From: Symsagittifera roscoffensis | Taxonomy: Eukaryota; Xenacoelomorpha; Acoela; Convolutidae | Assembly: GCF_963678635.1 (NCBI RefSeq) | Contig: NC_087065.1 | Location: forward strand, 64,014,973-64,078,972 | Direction: 5' to 3' | Length of the DNA: 64,000 bases | Shown here: piece by piece, positions 41,944-52,034 of the stretch | Layout: each line of letters begins with the position of its first letter | How positions within the stretch are numbered: position 1 is the first letter of the stretch | Made by a program: the position numbers and the translations under genes | Notes under the pieces: generated by a model | What the model was told of the DNA's origin: nothing | The model's database searches: none | Seen by the model: the letters and a program-made list of their open reading frames with translations, nothing else

Positions 41944-43549
41944 AAAATGTAGCGTTTAGAATGGTTTTTAATTTGGAACAAGGCGAAAAAGGCTAATTTT
42001 TCTAACAGGTCTCTAAGAGGAGGACTTTCTAAAAGAATTATTCTATAGTAACGCAATATAAGCAGTAATAAAAACTGATTAATGAAAATTTTTTGTAAGT
42101 GATCTTGAAGTGGGCGCGCTCTGCGTCCACCGGCACTGCGCCGACAACAAACTGGCACTCTCATAAACAGTTTTTGTCCTTAAACTAGCATCACACAAAA
42201 AGCATCAGGCTCATTGCATTATCAGTTTTTTTGCTTTTGGTTGTTCTGCTCTTGGACCATTCTTCTTCTAGACCGGCCTGTCTCTCTCGCACATTACACT
42301 GGTCCTGGAAATTTTGTACCCATTAGTAGTAGTAGTAGTAGTAGTAGAATCATTATCAAAAACTTAGTAATAGTTAGTAATAGAATCGTTATCAAAAACT
42401 CTTCTGGTTGCACAAAAAAGTTTCAATTTTTGATCATCGACTTAGATATAGCTTTAAAATTAATTTCGCTCAAATTACAAAATAGACAAATAGACAAAAA
42501 GATCGACAACTTTTTAAAAATGAGGTCGGGCCGACACCAAAAGAACATTTCATAAGCAGAACTAATTTATGTTCAAGTGCAGAAAAATTGGATCATCCAC
42601 CAGTATGATACGTGTTCCGTGCGGAGGCGGGGCATTGAGAAGAATAGTTCAAGAGAAGAATGGGTTCAAGGGCATGAATACATGGTTGGAACGGGAAAAT
42701 CGATGTGTGAGAGAACACAGACAGTTGTTTTCAGGTCGCCGGTGAGAGTACTAAGCGCACGTTGTGGGCTCTTATTTTCGCGTAGAATCATACCCAAGTT
42801 CGCAACAGATTGGCGCGACTTCGGTGGTCAAAAAATTGTTTTTTAAGCTGTTTGAGAATAAACAATTCGTTTTTTTAATACTGCTAGGTGATATGAATTT
42901 TAATTAGAATGCTCGTAATCTCCTAGAACGCAAGGAATTGTGGTATTTTTCCTGCTATCAGACCCTTTCTGCTCTTAGATGCTCTGCTCATCGTTCGGTG
43001 ACCGAAGTAACCTAACAACCCTAACCATTTCCGAGACCCGACCTATTCTTATAAATGAACACGTTAGGCCTGTGGAACAGATTTTCCATTACTGCCACTC
43101 TAATTCTGTTTATGTTGCGTTATCTTTCTGCTCTAGCACACCTTCTGCTCTGGGATCATTCTACTCAATGCCCTCCTCGCCTCCTTTTTCTAAGCAGTTT
43201 TTGAAAAAAATCAAATCAGTGTGTGCACCGGTTGTTTTTGGCCAGCTTTCTTTATCTGAACAATTTTTTATATCAAATGAAGCGTTTTCTATCAAATTGG
43301 AAAAACAAACTTTGCAGAAGAAATTGTAATTATTATTCTTGAAAACTTGACGCAATTCAATTGGCTGCTCTTTGGTAGGTGTAAGAACTCATCTGTATCT
43401 AAGTATCTTTCATAAAAAACTGATAGTTTTGCTTGCTTCCAAGGATCAGACTGGAGTTACTACTACCCGGGTCTATACTTTGACGACATCAGGTAAAGTT
43501 TATCCAACTCTTATTTAAAATCTTCACCTAGAAAAAGGTCTCAGAAAAA
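41944..43549. other. No convincing gene; one TAG microsatellite
   Basis: Contains ORFs of 89-116 codons (for example 42577-42846 and 42979-43329, plus strand) without recognisable domains. The stretch 42577-42846 is less AT-rich than its surroundings. An eight-copy (TAG) run lies at 42324-42347. Confidence 0.4.
42324..42347. repeat. (TAG)8 microsatellite
   Basis: Eight perfect TAG trinucleotides. Confidence 0.95.
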
Positions 43550-43640
43550 CAATACTGCTCGTATCACTTTGAAACCCTGAATGTTCCGACTGTCCTTTAA
43601 CATCCATGCAGTTTGATGAAAAATGAAAAACTGGAAAAAA
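43550..43640 (+). repeat. Fragment of the ~1.2-kb hairpin family head
   Basis: ACTGCTCGTATCACTTTGAA then ACCCTGAATGTTCCGACTGT, a diverged version of the family head in which the hairpin is partly lost. Confidence 0.7.
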
Positions 43641-43721
43641 TGTATTTATAGAATTTTCCCCAAACGCTATGTTAAGTACAAAGTGATGCATTTAGCGTCT
43701 AGTAACGTATTAATATAATTA

Positions 43722-43835
43722 GTAGCAAAAGTTCAGACAAACAATTAATTAAAATTAGTAATCAGTGCTTTTCGAAGTTTGTTTTGCATGCAAAATCTAA
43801 AGCCGAACAACATTGATTTTTTTATTCTTAGGATA
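43722..43835 (+). mobile_element. Truncated MITE of the AGTAGCAAAA family
   Basis: TAGTAGCAAAAGTTCAGACA, then AATCAGTGCTTTTCGAAG and GCATGCAAAATCTAAAGCCG, matching the left fifth of MITE copy A. The right part is missing. Confidence 0.75.
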
Positions 43836-44311
43836 TTATTAATATAATCGTTTTTGCATTGAATAAAATAGCCGAATAATGTAGATGGCTATGACAAAGG
43901 CGTTCATCAGCAGCAGTCTAGTGTTTGATGGTGATGATTTTTTGATGGATTGCACTGGCTTAATGCCACAAGCCAATTTTCTTAGTATAATTTCAATTCC
44001 CTGTTGAAAACTTCATTTTTGATCGATTACACTTCAAAGTATTTGACAAATGGTTTTCTTCAACTATTTCATTTTCGGTACGAATTAAGTTTTTTGGGAC
44101 ATTTTTTGAGCAGTTCCAAGCGTCATGGAAAGAAAAACTTTTTTTGTTCCGATCAATTTTCTCCCATTTGATGCAGCTTTTTTGCTAATGGTGTCATCAA
44201 TATCAGAGCGTTTAATGTTTTTTTTTTTCAATTTTTTCGAGGAATGAATCAAATTCAAGAATTACTAAATTAATTATTTCCTCAAAACCATGGCAGAGAT
44301 GAATCGTAGTA
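43836..44311. other. AT-rich, no gene seen
   Basis: No recognisable content. Confidence 0.3.
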
Positions 44312-45042
44312 CAGTGCTGACTTAAATTAACCGGACAAAACGCGTTAAACTTGAAATTTAAAACCCATTTTTCTCAAAATGGGTTGATTTTAGGTGAAAA
44401 ATTATGAAGACAAAACTTGCTTAAATTTTTAGCAGAATTAAAATGGTGCAATTTGTTCTGCGAAATTCTGGCCCGAAATTTTACCCCAAAAATGGTTCAT
44501 TTTGGTTTTTCTTAGTTAATCAAAAATTACGCCGAAAATACCCGGCCGATCACAGACATATTTATACCAAAGTGAGATCATTACGTAGCCCAACAAACTT
44601 TAAGAAGGGTATTTTCTCCAAAAAAGATGCATATTGTTTAAAAATTGTTTTGAACTAAAAAGTTGGTATTTTATATAGTAAAAATGACTTTTTTTGTCTA
44701 GCAAACAAAAACAAATTAACTTATACAATATTTTGGAGAAAATACCGTTCTTAAAGTTTGTTGGGCTACGTAATGATCCCACTTTGTTATAATTATGTCT
44801 GTGATCGGCCGGGTATTTTCGGCGTAATTTTTGATTAACTAAGAAAAGCCAAAATGAACCATTTTTGGGGTAAAATTTCGGGCCAGAATTTCGCAGAACA
44901 AATTGCACCATTTTAATTCTGCTAAAATTTTAAGCAAGTTTTGTCTTCATAATTTTTCACCTAAAATCAACCCAATTTGAGAAAAATGGGTTTTAAATTT
45001 CAAGTTTAACGCGTTTTGTCCGCTTAATTTAAATCAGCACTG
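44312..45042. mobile_element. Tc1-like foldback MITE (731 bp, TA target site)
   Basis: A near-perfect palindrome: both arms of about 310 bp run from CAGTGCTGA inward (left 44312 to about 44620, right about 44733 to 45042) around a 110-bp loop. Both sides are flanked by TA (44310-44311, 45043-45044). The terminus CAGTGCTG is the same as that of the nematode Tc1 family. The arms contain AAACGCGTTAAACTTG and CGAAATTTTACCCCAAAAATG. No transposase. The similar ORFs read inward from each arm are by-products of the symmetry. Confidence 0.9.
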
Positions 45043-45200
45043 TACTACGTTGAGTCCACATAACCTAATTTATTGATTTCGGGTTCAGAAAAAATGCGTC
45101 ATTTTAGTTGTGCTCCGGGTATCATAGCTGAGATAAAACAATCGAAATCGATAAGTAGACTCACGATTAATGTGATTTAGTATGTAGCAAAACAAACAAG

Positions 45201-48200
45201 ACTGCTCGTATCAGGGCGAAGCCCTGAATGTTCCGACTGCCTTTTAAGGTCTATGAAGCAGAATTATGCTGAAAAAATTAAACGTAAAAAAAATGAAAAA
45301 AAAAATTGAAAAAAATTTGAGATTTTTTGTGAAAATCATCCCCCCGTGAACGCCATATAGAGTACAAAGTGATAGTAACAAATCCTTTATGGCAAATAGG
45401 CTTTTCTCAACCAATTTGGAACGATTTCTAAGACGGATTAAATCTACGCTTACGCGTTAGTAGCGCGAAATATATCGCGCGTTAATTGTCCCAAATTGGC
45501 CAAAATGGCAACCTTTAAACCCCCATAACTTTACGAAAAATGATCACAAGTTAAATATCTTCTCGAATTTAAGCTCAGGACGGCAATACTTTTTGAGTGA
45601 TAAAAAAACCGTCAAAAACCGTCAAAAAAAACCACTCGAGCACAAATATTCCGTTACTTTCGATACGAAATTCGAAAGAAACCATTCACATTTTTTTAAT
45701 AAGCTTCGTTCAACTAATTTGGAATGATTTCTAAGACGGATTAAATCTACGCTTACGCGTTAATAGCGCGAAATATATCGCGCGTTAATTGTCCCAAATT
45801 GGCCAAAATGCCAATCTATAAACCCCCATAACTTTACGAAAATTTAGGATTTTTAAGTATAATTGCTCTGATATAAAACTTTAGTTTGATTAAATTCACA
45901 TTTGTGCGCTCGCTAAATTTAGCCCACTTTTGACATCATTGGTACTGCGGTCATAAAAAAGGCAGATGCTTTCGAACCGCATTTTTTGAAATGCTTATCA
46001 ATCCTTACTTTGATGAACGGCTTCCACTGTTTTTTGTCAGATCAGAACTTTTGTTAAGGCAGAGAGCTGAATTTTTGTCAGAATAAAGCAGAGAGTTCAA
46101 ATTGCAATTAAATGGAGTTGTATATTTTGGCCTTTGATTCAGGCAATATTTCCTACCTTTTGCTTCATTATAGTTTATAGACCGAAAACAACTACAATAA
46201 TAAGTCTTTTAAAAGCTGGTATCCTTTTGGTGTCAACACTCCATGTTTCTGGACAACACCGCATCATGTAGCTATAACATTCAGGGGATACACAAAGTAT
46301 AGTCACCGGATATAGAAGTTGCATCTTTTATTTTCTAAGCAAATTTTTTATACTTTTAATTTAGCAAATTTTTTAAGAGGTGTTCTTAGAGCAAAAAAAA
46401 ACCATCAACAGCAAAAATTTTAAAGTATTCATTAGAAAGCTGAGGATCTAACCCGGGTTGAGCAAAAATGCTAGTCATACAATTTTCTCAAATGAAAAAA
46501 GCTAATCATACACTTTTCATGCAATTCCATAAGTACAGAAAAGTGCATGAAAGGTCTATGATTACTATTTTTTCATATATGGAAATTGTATGACTAGCGT
46601 TTTTCAATAAACCAGAAATATTGATTTTTAACATTTTAATTTCTCAAAATTCTTTGGTTGTGTTCGTAACCAAACACAAACAAGACTGCTCGTATCAGGC
46701 CGAAGCCCTGAATGTTCCGACTGCTTTTTAAGGTTTATGGAGCAGCAGTAAAAACAATAAAAAATTTAAATGAAATAAATTAAAATGAAAACTTTTTTCT
46801 CTAAAATTTGAAAATTTTTATGAATATCATCCCCCACACGCCATATAAAGCACAAAAAAATAGATTTCGTTCCTTGTAACAAATCAATTATGGCAAATAA
46901 GCTTCGTTCAACCAATTTGGAACGATTTCTAAGACGGATTAAATCTACGCTTACGCGTTAATAGCGCGAAATATATCGCGCGTTAATTGTCCCAAATTGG
47001 CCTAAATGCCAATCTTTAAACCCCCATAACTTTAAGAAAATTTAGGATTTTTAACTATAATCGCTCTGATATAAAACTTTAGTTTGATTAAATTCACATT
47101 TGTGCGCTCGCTAAATTTAGCCCACTTTTGACATCATCGGTACTGCGGTCATAAAAAAATGCAGATGCTTTCGAACCACATTTTTTGAAATGCTTATCAA
47201 TCCTTACTTTGATGAACGGCTTCCACTGTTTTTTGTCAGATCAGAACTTTTGTTAAGGCAGAGAGCTGAATTTTTGTCAGAATAAAGCAGAGAGTTCAAA
47301 TTGCAATTTAATGGAGTTTTATATTTTGGCCTTTGATTCAGGCAATATTTCTTACCTTTTGCTTCATTATAGTTTATAGACCCAAAACATCTACAATAAT
47401 AAGTCTTTTAAAAGCTGGTATCCTTTTGGTGTCAAAACTCCATGTTTCTGGACAACACCGCATGATGAAGCTATAACATTCAGGGGATACACAAAGTATA
47501 GTCACCGGATATAGAAGTTGCATCTTTTATTTTCTAAGCAAATTTTTTATACTTTTAATTTAGCAAATTTTTTAAGAGGTGTTCTTAGAGCATAAAAAAC
47601 CATCAACAGCAAAAATTTTAAAGTATTCATTAGAAAGCTGAGGATCTAACCCGGGTTGAGCAAAAATGCTAGTCATACAATTTTCTTAAATGAAAAAAGC
47701 TAATCATACACTTTTCATGCAATTCCATAAGTACAGAAAAGTGCATGAAAGGTCTATGATTACTATTTTTTCATATATGGAAATTGTCTGACTAGCGTTT
47801 TTCAATAAACCAGAAATATTGATTTTTAACATTTTAATTCCTCAAAATTCTTTGGTTGTGTTCGTAACCAAACACAAACAAGACTGCTCGTATCAGGCCG
47901 AAGCCCTGAATGTTCCGACTGCTTTTTAAGGTTTATGGAGCAGCAGTAAAAACAATAAAAAATTTAAATGAAATATAATAAAATGAAAACTTTTTTCTCT
48001 AAAATTTGAAAATTTTTATGAATATCATCCCCCACACGCCATATAAAGCACAAAAAAATAGATTTCGTTCCTTGTAACAAATCAATTATGGCAAATAAGC
48101 TTCGTTCAACCAATTTGGAACGATTTCTAAGACGGATTAAATCTACGCTTACGCGTTAATAGCGCGAAATATATCGCGCGTTAATTGTCCCAAATTGGCC

Positions 48201-50720
48201 TAAATGCCAATCTTTAAACCCCCATAACTTTAAGAAAATTTAGGATTTTTAACTATAATCGCTCTGATATAAAACTTTAGTTTGATTAAATTCACATTTG
48301 TGCGCTCGCTAAATTTAGCCCACTTTTGACATCATCGGTACTGCGGTCATAAAAAAATGCAGATGCTTTCGAACCGCATTTTTTTAAATGCTTATCAATC
48401 CTTACTTTGATGAACGGCTTCCACTGTTTTTTGTCAGATCAGAACTTTTGTTAAGGCAGAGAGCTGAATTTTTGTCAGAAAAAAGCAGAGAGTTCAAATT
48501 GCAATTTAATGGAGTTTTATATTTTGGCCTTTGATTCAGGCAATATTTCTTACCTTTTGCTTCATTATAGTTTATAGACCCAAAACATCTACAATAATAA
48601 GTCTTTTAAAAGCTGGTATCCTTTTGGTGTCAACACTCCATGTTTCTGGACAACACCGCATGATGTAGCTATAACATTCAGGGGATACACAAAGTATAGT
48701 CACCGGATATAGAAGTTGCATCTTTTATTTTCTAAGCAAATTTTTTATACTTTTAATTTAGCAAATTTTTTAAGACGTGTTCTTAGAGCATAAAAAACCA
48801 TCAACAGCAAAAATTTTAAAGTATTCATTAGAAAGCTGAGGATCTAACCCGGGTTGAGCAAAAATGCTAGTCATACAATTTTCTTAAATGAAAAAAGCTA
48901 ATCATACACTTTTCATGCAATTCCATAAGTACAGAAAAGTGCATGAAAGGTCTATGATTTTTATTTTTTCATATATGGAAATTGTATGACTGCCTTTTTC
49001 AATAAACCAGAAATATTGATTTTTTAAATTTCTCAAAATTCTTTGGTTGTGTTCGTAACCAAACACAAACAAGACTGCTCGTATCAGGCCGAAGCCCTGA
49101 ATGTTCCGACTGCTTTTTAAGGTTTATGGAGCAGCAGTAAAAACATTAAAAAATTTAAATGAAATAAAATAAAATGAAAACTTTTTTTTCTAAAATTTGA
49201 AAATTTTTATGAATATCATCCCCCACACGCCATATAAAGCACAAAAAAATAGATTTCGTTCCTTGTAACAAATCAATTATGGCAAATAAGCTTCGTTCAA
49301 CCAATTTGGAACGATTTCTAAGACGGATTAAATCTACGCTTACGCGTTAATAGCGCGAAATATATCGCGCGTTAATTGTCCCAAATTGGCCAAAATGCCA
49401 ATCTTTAAACCCCCATAACTTTACGAAAATTTAGTATTTTCAAGTATAATCGCTCTGATATAAAACTTTAGTTTGATTAAATTCACATTTGTGCGCTCGC
49501 TAAATTTAGCCCACTTTTGACTTGCGGTCATAAAAAAATGCAGATGCTTTCGAACCGCATTTTTTGAAATGCTTATCAATCCTTACTTTGATGAACGGCT
49601 TCCACTGTTTTTTGTCAGATCAGAACTTTTGTTAAGGCAGAGAGCTGAATTTTTGTCAGAATAAAGCAGAGAGTTCAAGTTGCAATTTAATGGAGTTTTA
49701 TATTTTGGCCTTTGATTCATTTTGGCATTTCCTACCTTTTGCTTCATTATAGTTTATAGACCCAAAACATCTACAATAATAAGTCTTTTAAAAGCTGTTA
49801 TCCTTTTGGTGTCAACACTCCATGTTTCTGGACAACACCGCATCATGTAGCTATAACATTCAGGGGATACACAAAGTATAGTCACAGGATATGGAAGTTG
49901 CATCTATTATTTTCTAAGCAAATTTTTTATACTTTTAATTTAGCAAATTTTTTAAGAGGTGTTCTTTGAGCAAAAAAAACCATCAACAGCAAAAACTTTA
50001 AAGTATTCATTAGAAAGCTGAAGATCTAACCCGGGTATTCATATGAAAAAAGCTAATCATACACTTTTCATGCAATTCCATAAGTACAGAAAATTGCATG
50101 AAAGGTCTATGATTAGTATTTTTTCATATATGGAAATTGTATGACTAGCGTTTTTCCATAAACCAAAAATATTGATTTTTTACATTTTAATTTCTCAAAA
50201 TTCTTTGGTTGTGTTCGTAACCAAGCACAAACAAGACTGCTCGTATCAGGGCGAAGCCCTGAATGTTCCGACTGCTTTTTAAAAATTATGGAGCAGCAGT
50301 AATAACATTAAAAAATTTAAATGAAATAAAATAAAATGAAATTTCTTTTCTAAAATTTGAAATTTTTTATGAATACCATCCCCCCACACGCCATATAAAG
50401 TACAAAAAGATAGTTTTTGTTCCTTGTAACAAATAATTATGGCAACTTCGTTCAACCAGTTTGGAACAATTTCTAAGACGGATTATTTCTCCGCTTACGC
50501 GTTAATAGCGCTAATTATATCACGCGTTAATTGTCACAAATTGGTCAAAATGGCAATCTTTAAACCCTAATAACTTTACGAAAAATAATCACAGGTGAAA
50601 TATCGTTTCAAATTTAAGCTCAAGACAACAATACCATTTGAATGATATAAAAAAATTCCGTCAAAAAGGGCTAGTTGAAAAGTCTGAAAGAAAAAAAAAC
50701 CCACCCCGAGCACAAATATT
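45201..50720 (+). repeat. Tandem array of a ~1.2-kb AT-rich repeat
   Basis: The head GACTGCTCGTATCAGGGC (or CAGGCC) recurs at about 45201, 46683, 47881, 49074 and 50233; the three inner units are 1198, 1193 and 1159 bp and nearly identical. Each full unit holds in order: a hairpin head CAGGGCGAAGCCCTG; the palindromic core GCGCGAAATATATCGCGCGT; the invariant TTTAAACCCCCATAACTTTA; and a foldback segment ending GAAATTGTATGACTAGC. No ORF is conserved. Single copies of the head-plus-core part also occur at 40.0, 61.9 and 62.4 kb. Confidence 0.88.
46471..46605. repeat. Foldback segment of the 1.2-kb unit (repeated in each unit)
   Basis: ATGCTAGTCATACAATTTTC ... GGAAATTGTATGACTAGCGT form inverted ends of about 20 bp, and the inner parts (ACACTTTTCATGC / GCATGAAAGG, AATCATA / TATGATT) also pair, giving one long imperfect hairpin. 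Copies: about 47669-47803, 48867-48995, and a partial one at 50041-50152. It may be a small MITE amplified with the array. Confidence 0.75.
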
Positions 50721-51595
50721 CCGTTACTTTGGTATCGAAAGTCGGAACAATGACATAAACTTGATTACTCAAACGTAGTAACCAATGGTTTGGCCGTCTC
50801 GCATTAAAAATACATTTGGAAACAGCCTGAAAAGTTTAAGTTCTGTCTCACACAAATAATTTAACCAAAGTAACGAATTTTTAAATTAACAGACATTGAT
50901 CATGGCATACAAAAACATGCCATACAGAAAAAAGAGGAGTTTTAAGCGTTTTTGAAAAAAGCTATGAAGAGAAAAGGAAAGGAAAAAAAATTCAATATTA
51001 GTATATCCAGGACTACGTTATACACACAAAAAATTAAATTTTGCATGCAAACTTTTTTTTTTCAAAAAATGTTTTTAGTACGAAAATCAATTTGCGGTTG
51101 AAAAAAAAAACAACGGAAAAATTTTCTGGGGCAATTTCAAAAATACTTTGTCGTCGCCATCAAAAAAATGCTAGTCATACATTTTCCATATATGGAAATT
51201 GTATAATTAGCATTTTTTTGACAAAAAGTTTTTCTTTTTTATTTAGTACGATACACCGAATTTTATGCCAAAACAAGAAACAAGTTTTTCGAAAATTCGA
51301 CGACATCATTTTTGCAAAATGTATGAAATTTGTATGATTAGTATTTTTCCATAGACTTAGTTTATGGAGCTGTATGATAAGCATTTTTGGTCTATGGAGG
51401 TCAACCCGGGAAGATAGTCCCCCACTATAAAGCTTTTCACTTACTTTAAAAAAAGTACAGCAAACTGCTTAGCTGCGAAAAAAATAGCAACAATTTTAGC
51501 AGTCCATTTGGTATATTGCTGAATTTTAGGCAATATTTTTTACAAGCCTAGTATACAGTAGATGTTTTTTCCTTAAGGTGCAACCAATATGAGGG
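50721..51595. other. AT-rich region with further foldback copies; no gene
   Basis: 51165-51225 holds ATGCTAGTCATACATTTTCC followed by TATATGGAAATTGTATAATT, a compact palindrome of the same foldback family; 51320-51395 holds a diverged second one. The BEL target site GAGGG is at 51591-51595. Confidence 0.55.
51591..51595. repeat. Target-site duplication GAGGG (left)
   Basis: Identical to 61129-61133 and directly abutting the LTR. Confidence 0.88.
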
Positions 51596-52034
51596 TGTGC
51601 GCTCAATCTGAAAAAACTGTATAAGACAAATTAAATTATGAGTATTTTTCGGTAAACACACATAACAAGAAATAAGCAATGTCAACGGTTTGCATAATCA
51701 AGATCACAAAATCAACTTGTTTCGGTACAACTCGTTTTTGAGATAATTTCGCGCAAGCTAGTCACAAGAACCGGTCGGTAATGTCCTTGAGACAGATTGC
51801 TCTTTTTGGCGGTCAGCCTTAATCAAGGCTGAACCGAATTAGAACCAAAAAACAGTTAAAATAGGATGTAACCCCCGTTTTTAGTATATTAATACATGGG
51901 CAGGTGGGGGACTCGAACCTACGTCAACTGTTAACCTATATAATCGGCGTTAGTTTAGGCCACTCGGCCAACTGTGCTTATTTTATATGCATCTATACTC
52001 GTTTTATTCTATACTCTTGTTTTGCATTGCAACA
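51596..52034 (-). repeat. 3' LTR of the BEL element
   Basis: 439 bp, from TGTTGCAATGC (minus strand start at 52034) to GAGCGCACA at 51596. Differs from the other LTR near 51757, 51793, 51953 and 51979. Contains a TATAAAAT box (minus, about 51980-51988), an AATAAA word overlapping the pol stop codon (52003-52008), and the tRNA-like segment. Confidence 0.95.
51898..51978 (-). other. tRNA-like segment with A and B boxes inside the LTR
   Basis: On the element's sense strand, TGGCCGAGTGG (51970-51960) matches the RNA polymerase III A box TGGCNNAGTGG exactly, and GGTTCGAGTCC (51919-51909) matches the B box GGTTCGANTCC exactly, with a tRNA-like spacing of about 40 nt between them. The A-box context (GTTGGCCGAGTGGCCTAA) resembles tRNA-Leu/Ser. 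Acceptor and T-stem pairing are poor, so it is not a working tRNA. The same segment is in the other LTR at 60992-61072. Confidence 0.7.

Noticed and set aside
42979-43329. 116-codon plus-strand ORF as a host gene
   Set aside because: No domain, signal peptide or splice support, and composition like surrounding DNA.
44443-44911. Two similar ORFs (MVQFVLRNSGPKFYPKNGSF) on opposite strands
   Set aside because: They are the two arms of the Tc1-like palindrome read inward; the similarity is due to the inverted repeat.
45201-45260. Helitron 3' terminus (GC-rich hairpin followed by CTRR)
   Set aside because: The hairpin is present, but I could not find a constant CTRR end or a TC start at unit borders, and tandem arrangement blurs the ends.
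51898-51978. Functional tRNA gene
   Set aside because: Only the A and B boxes are good; acceptor and T stems do not pair, so it is recorded as tRNA-like.
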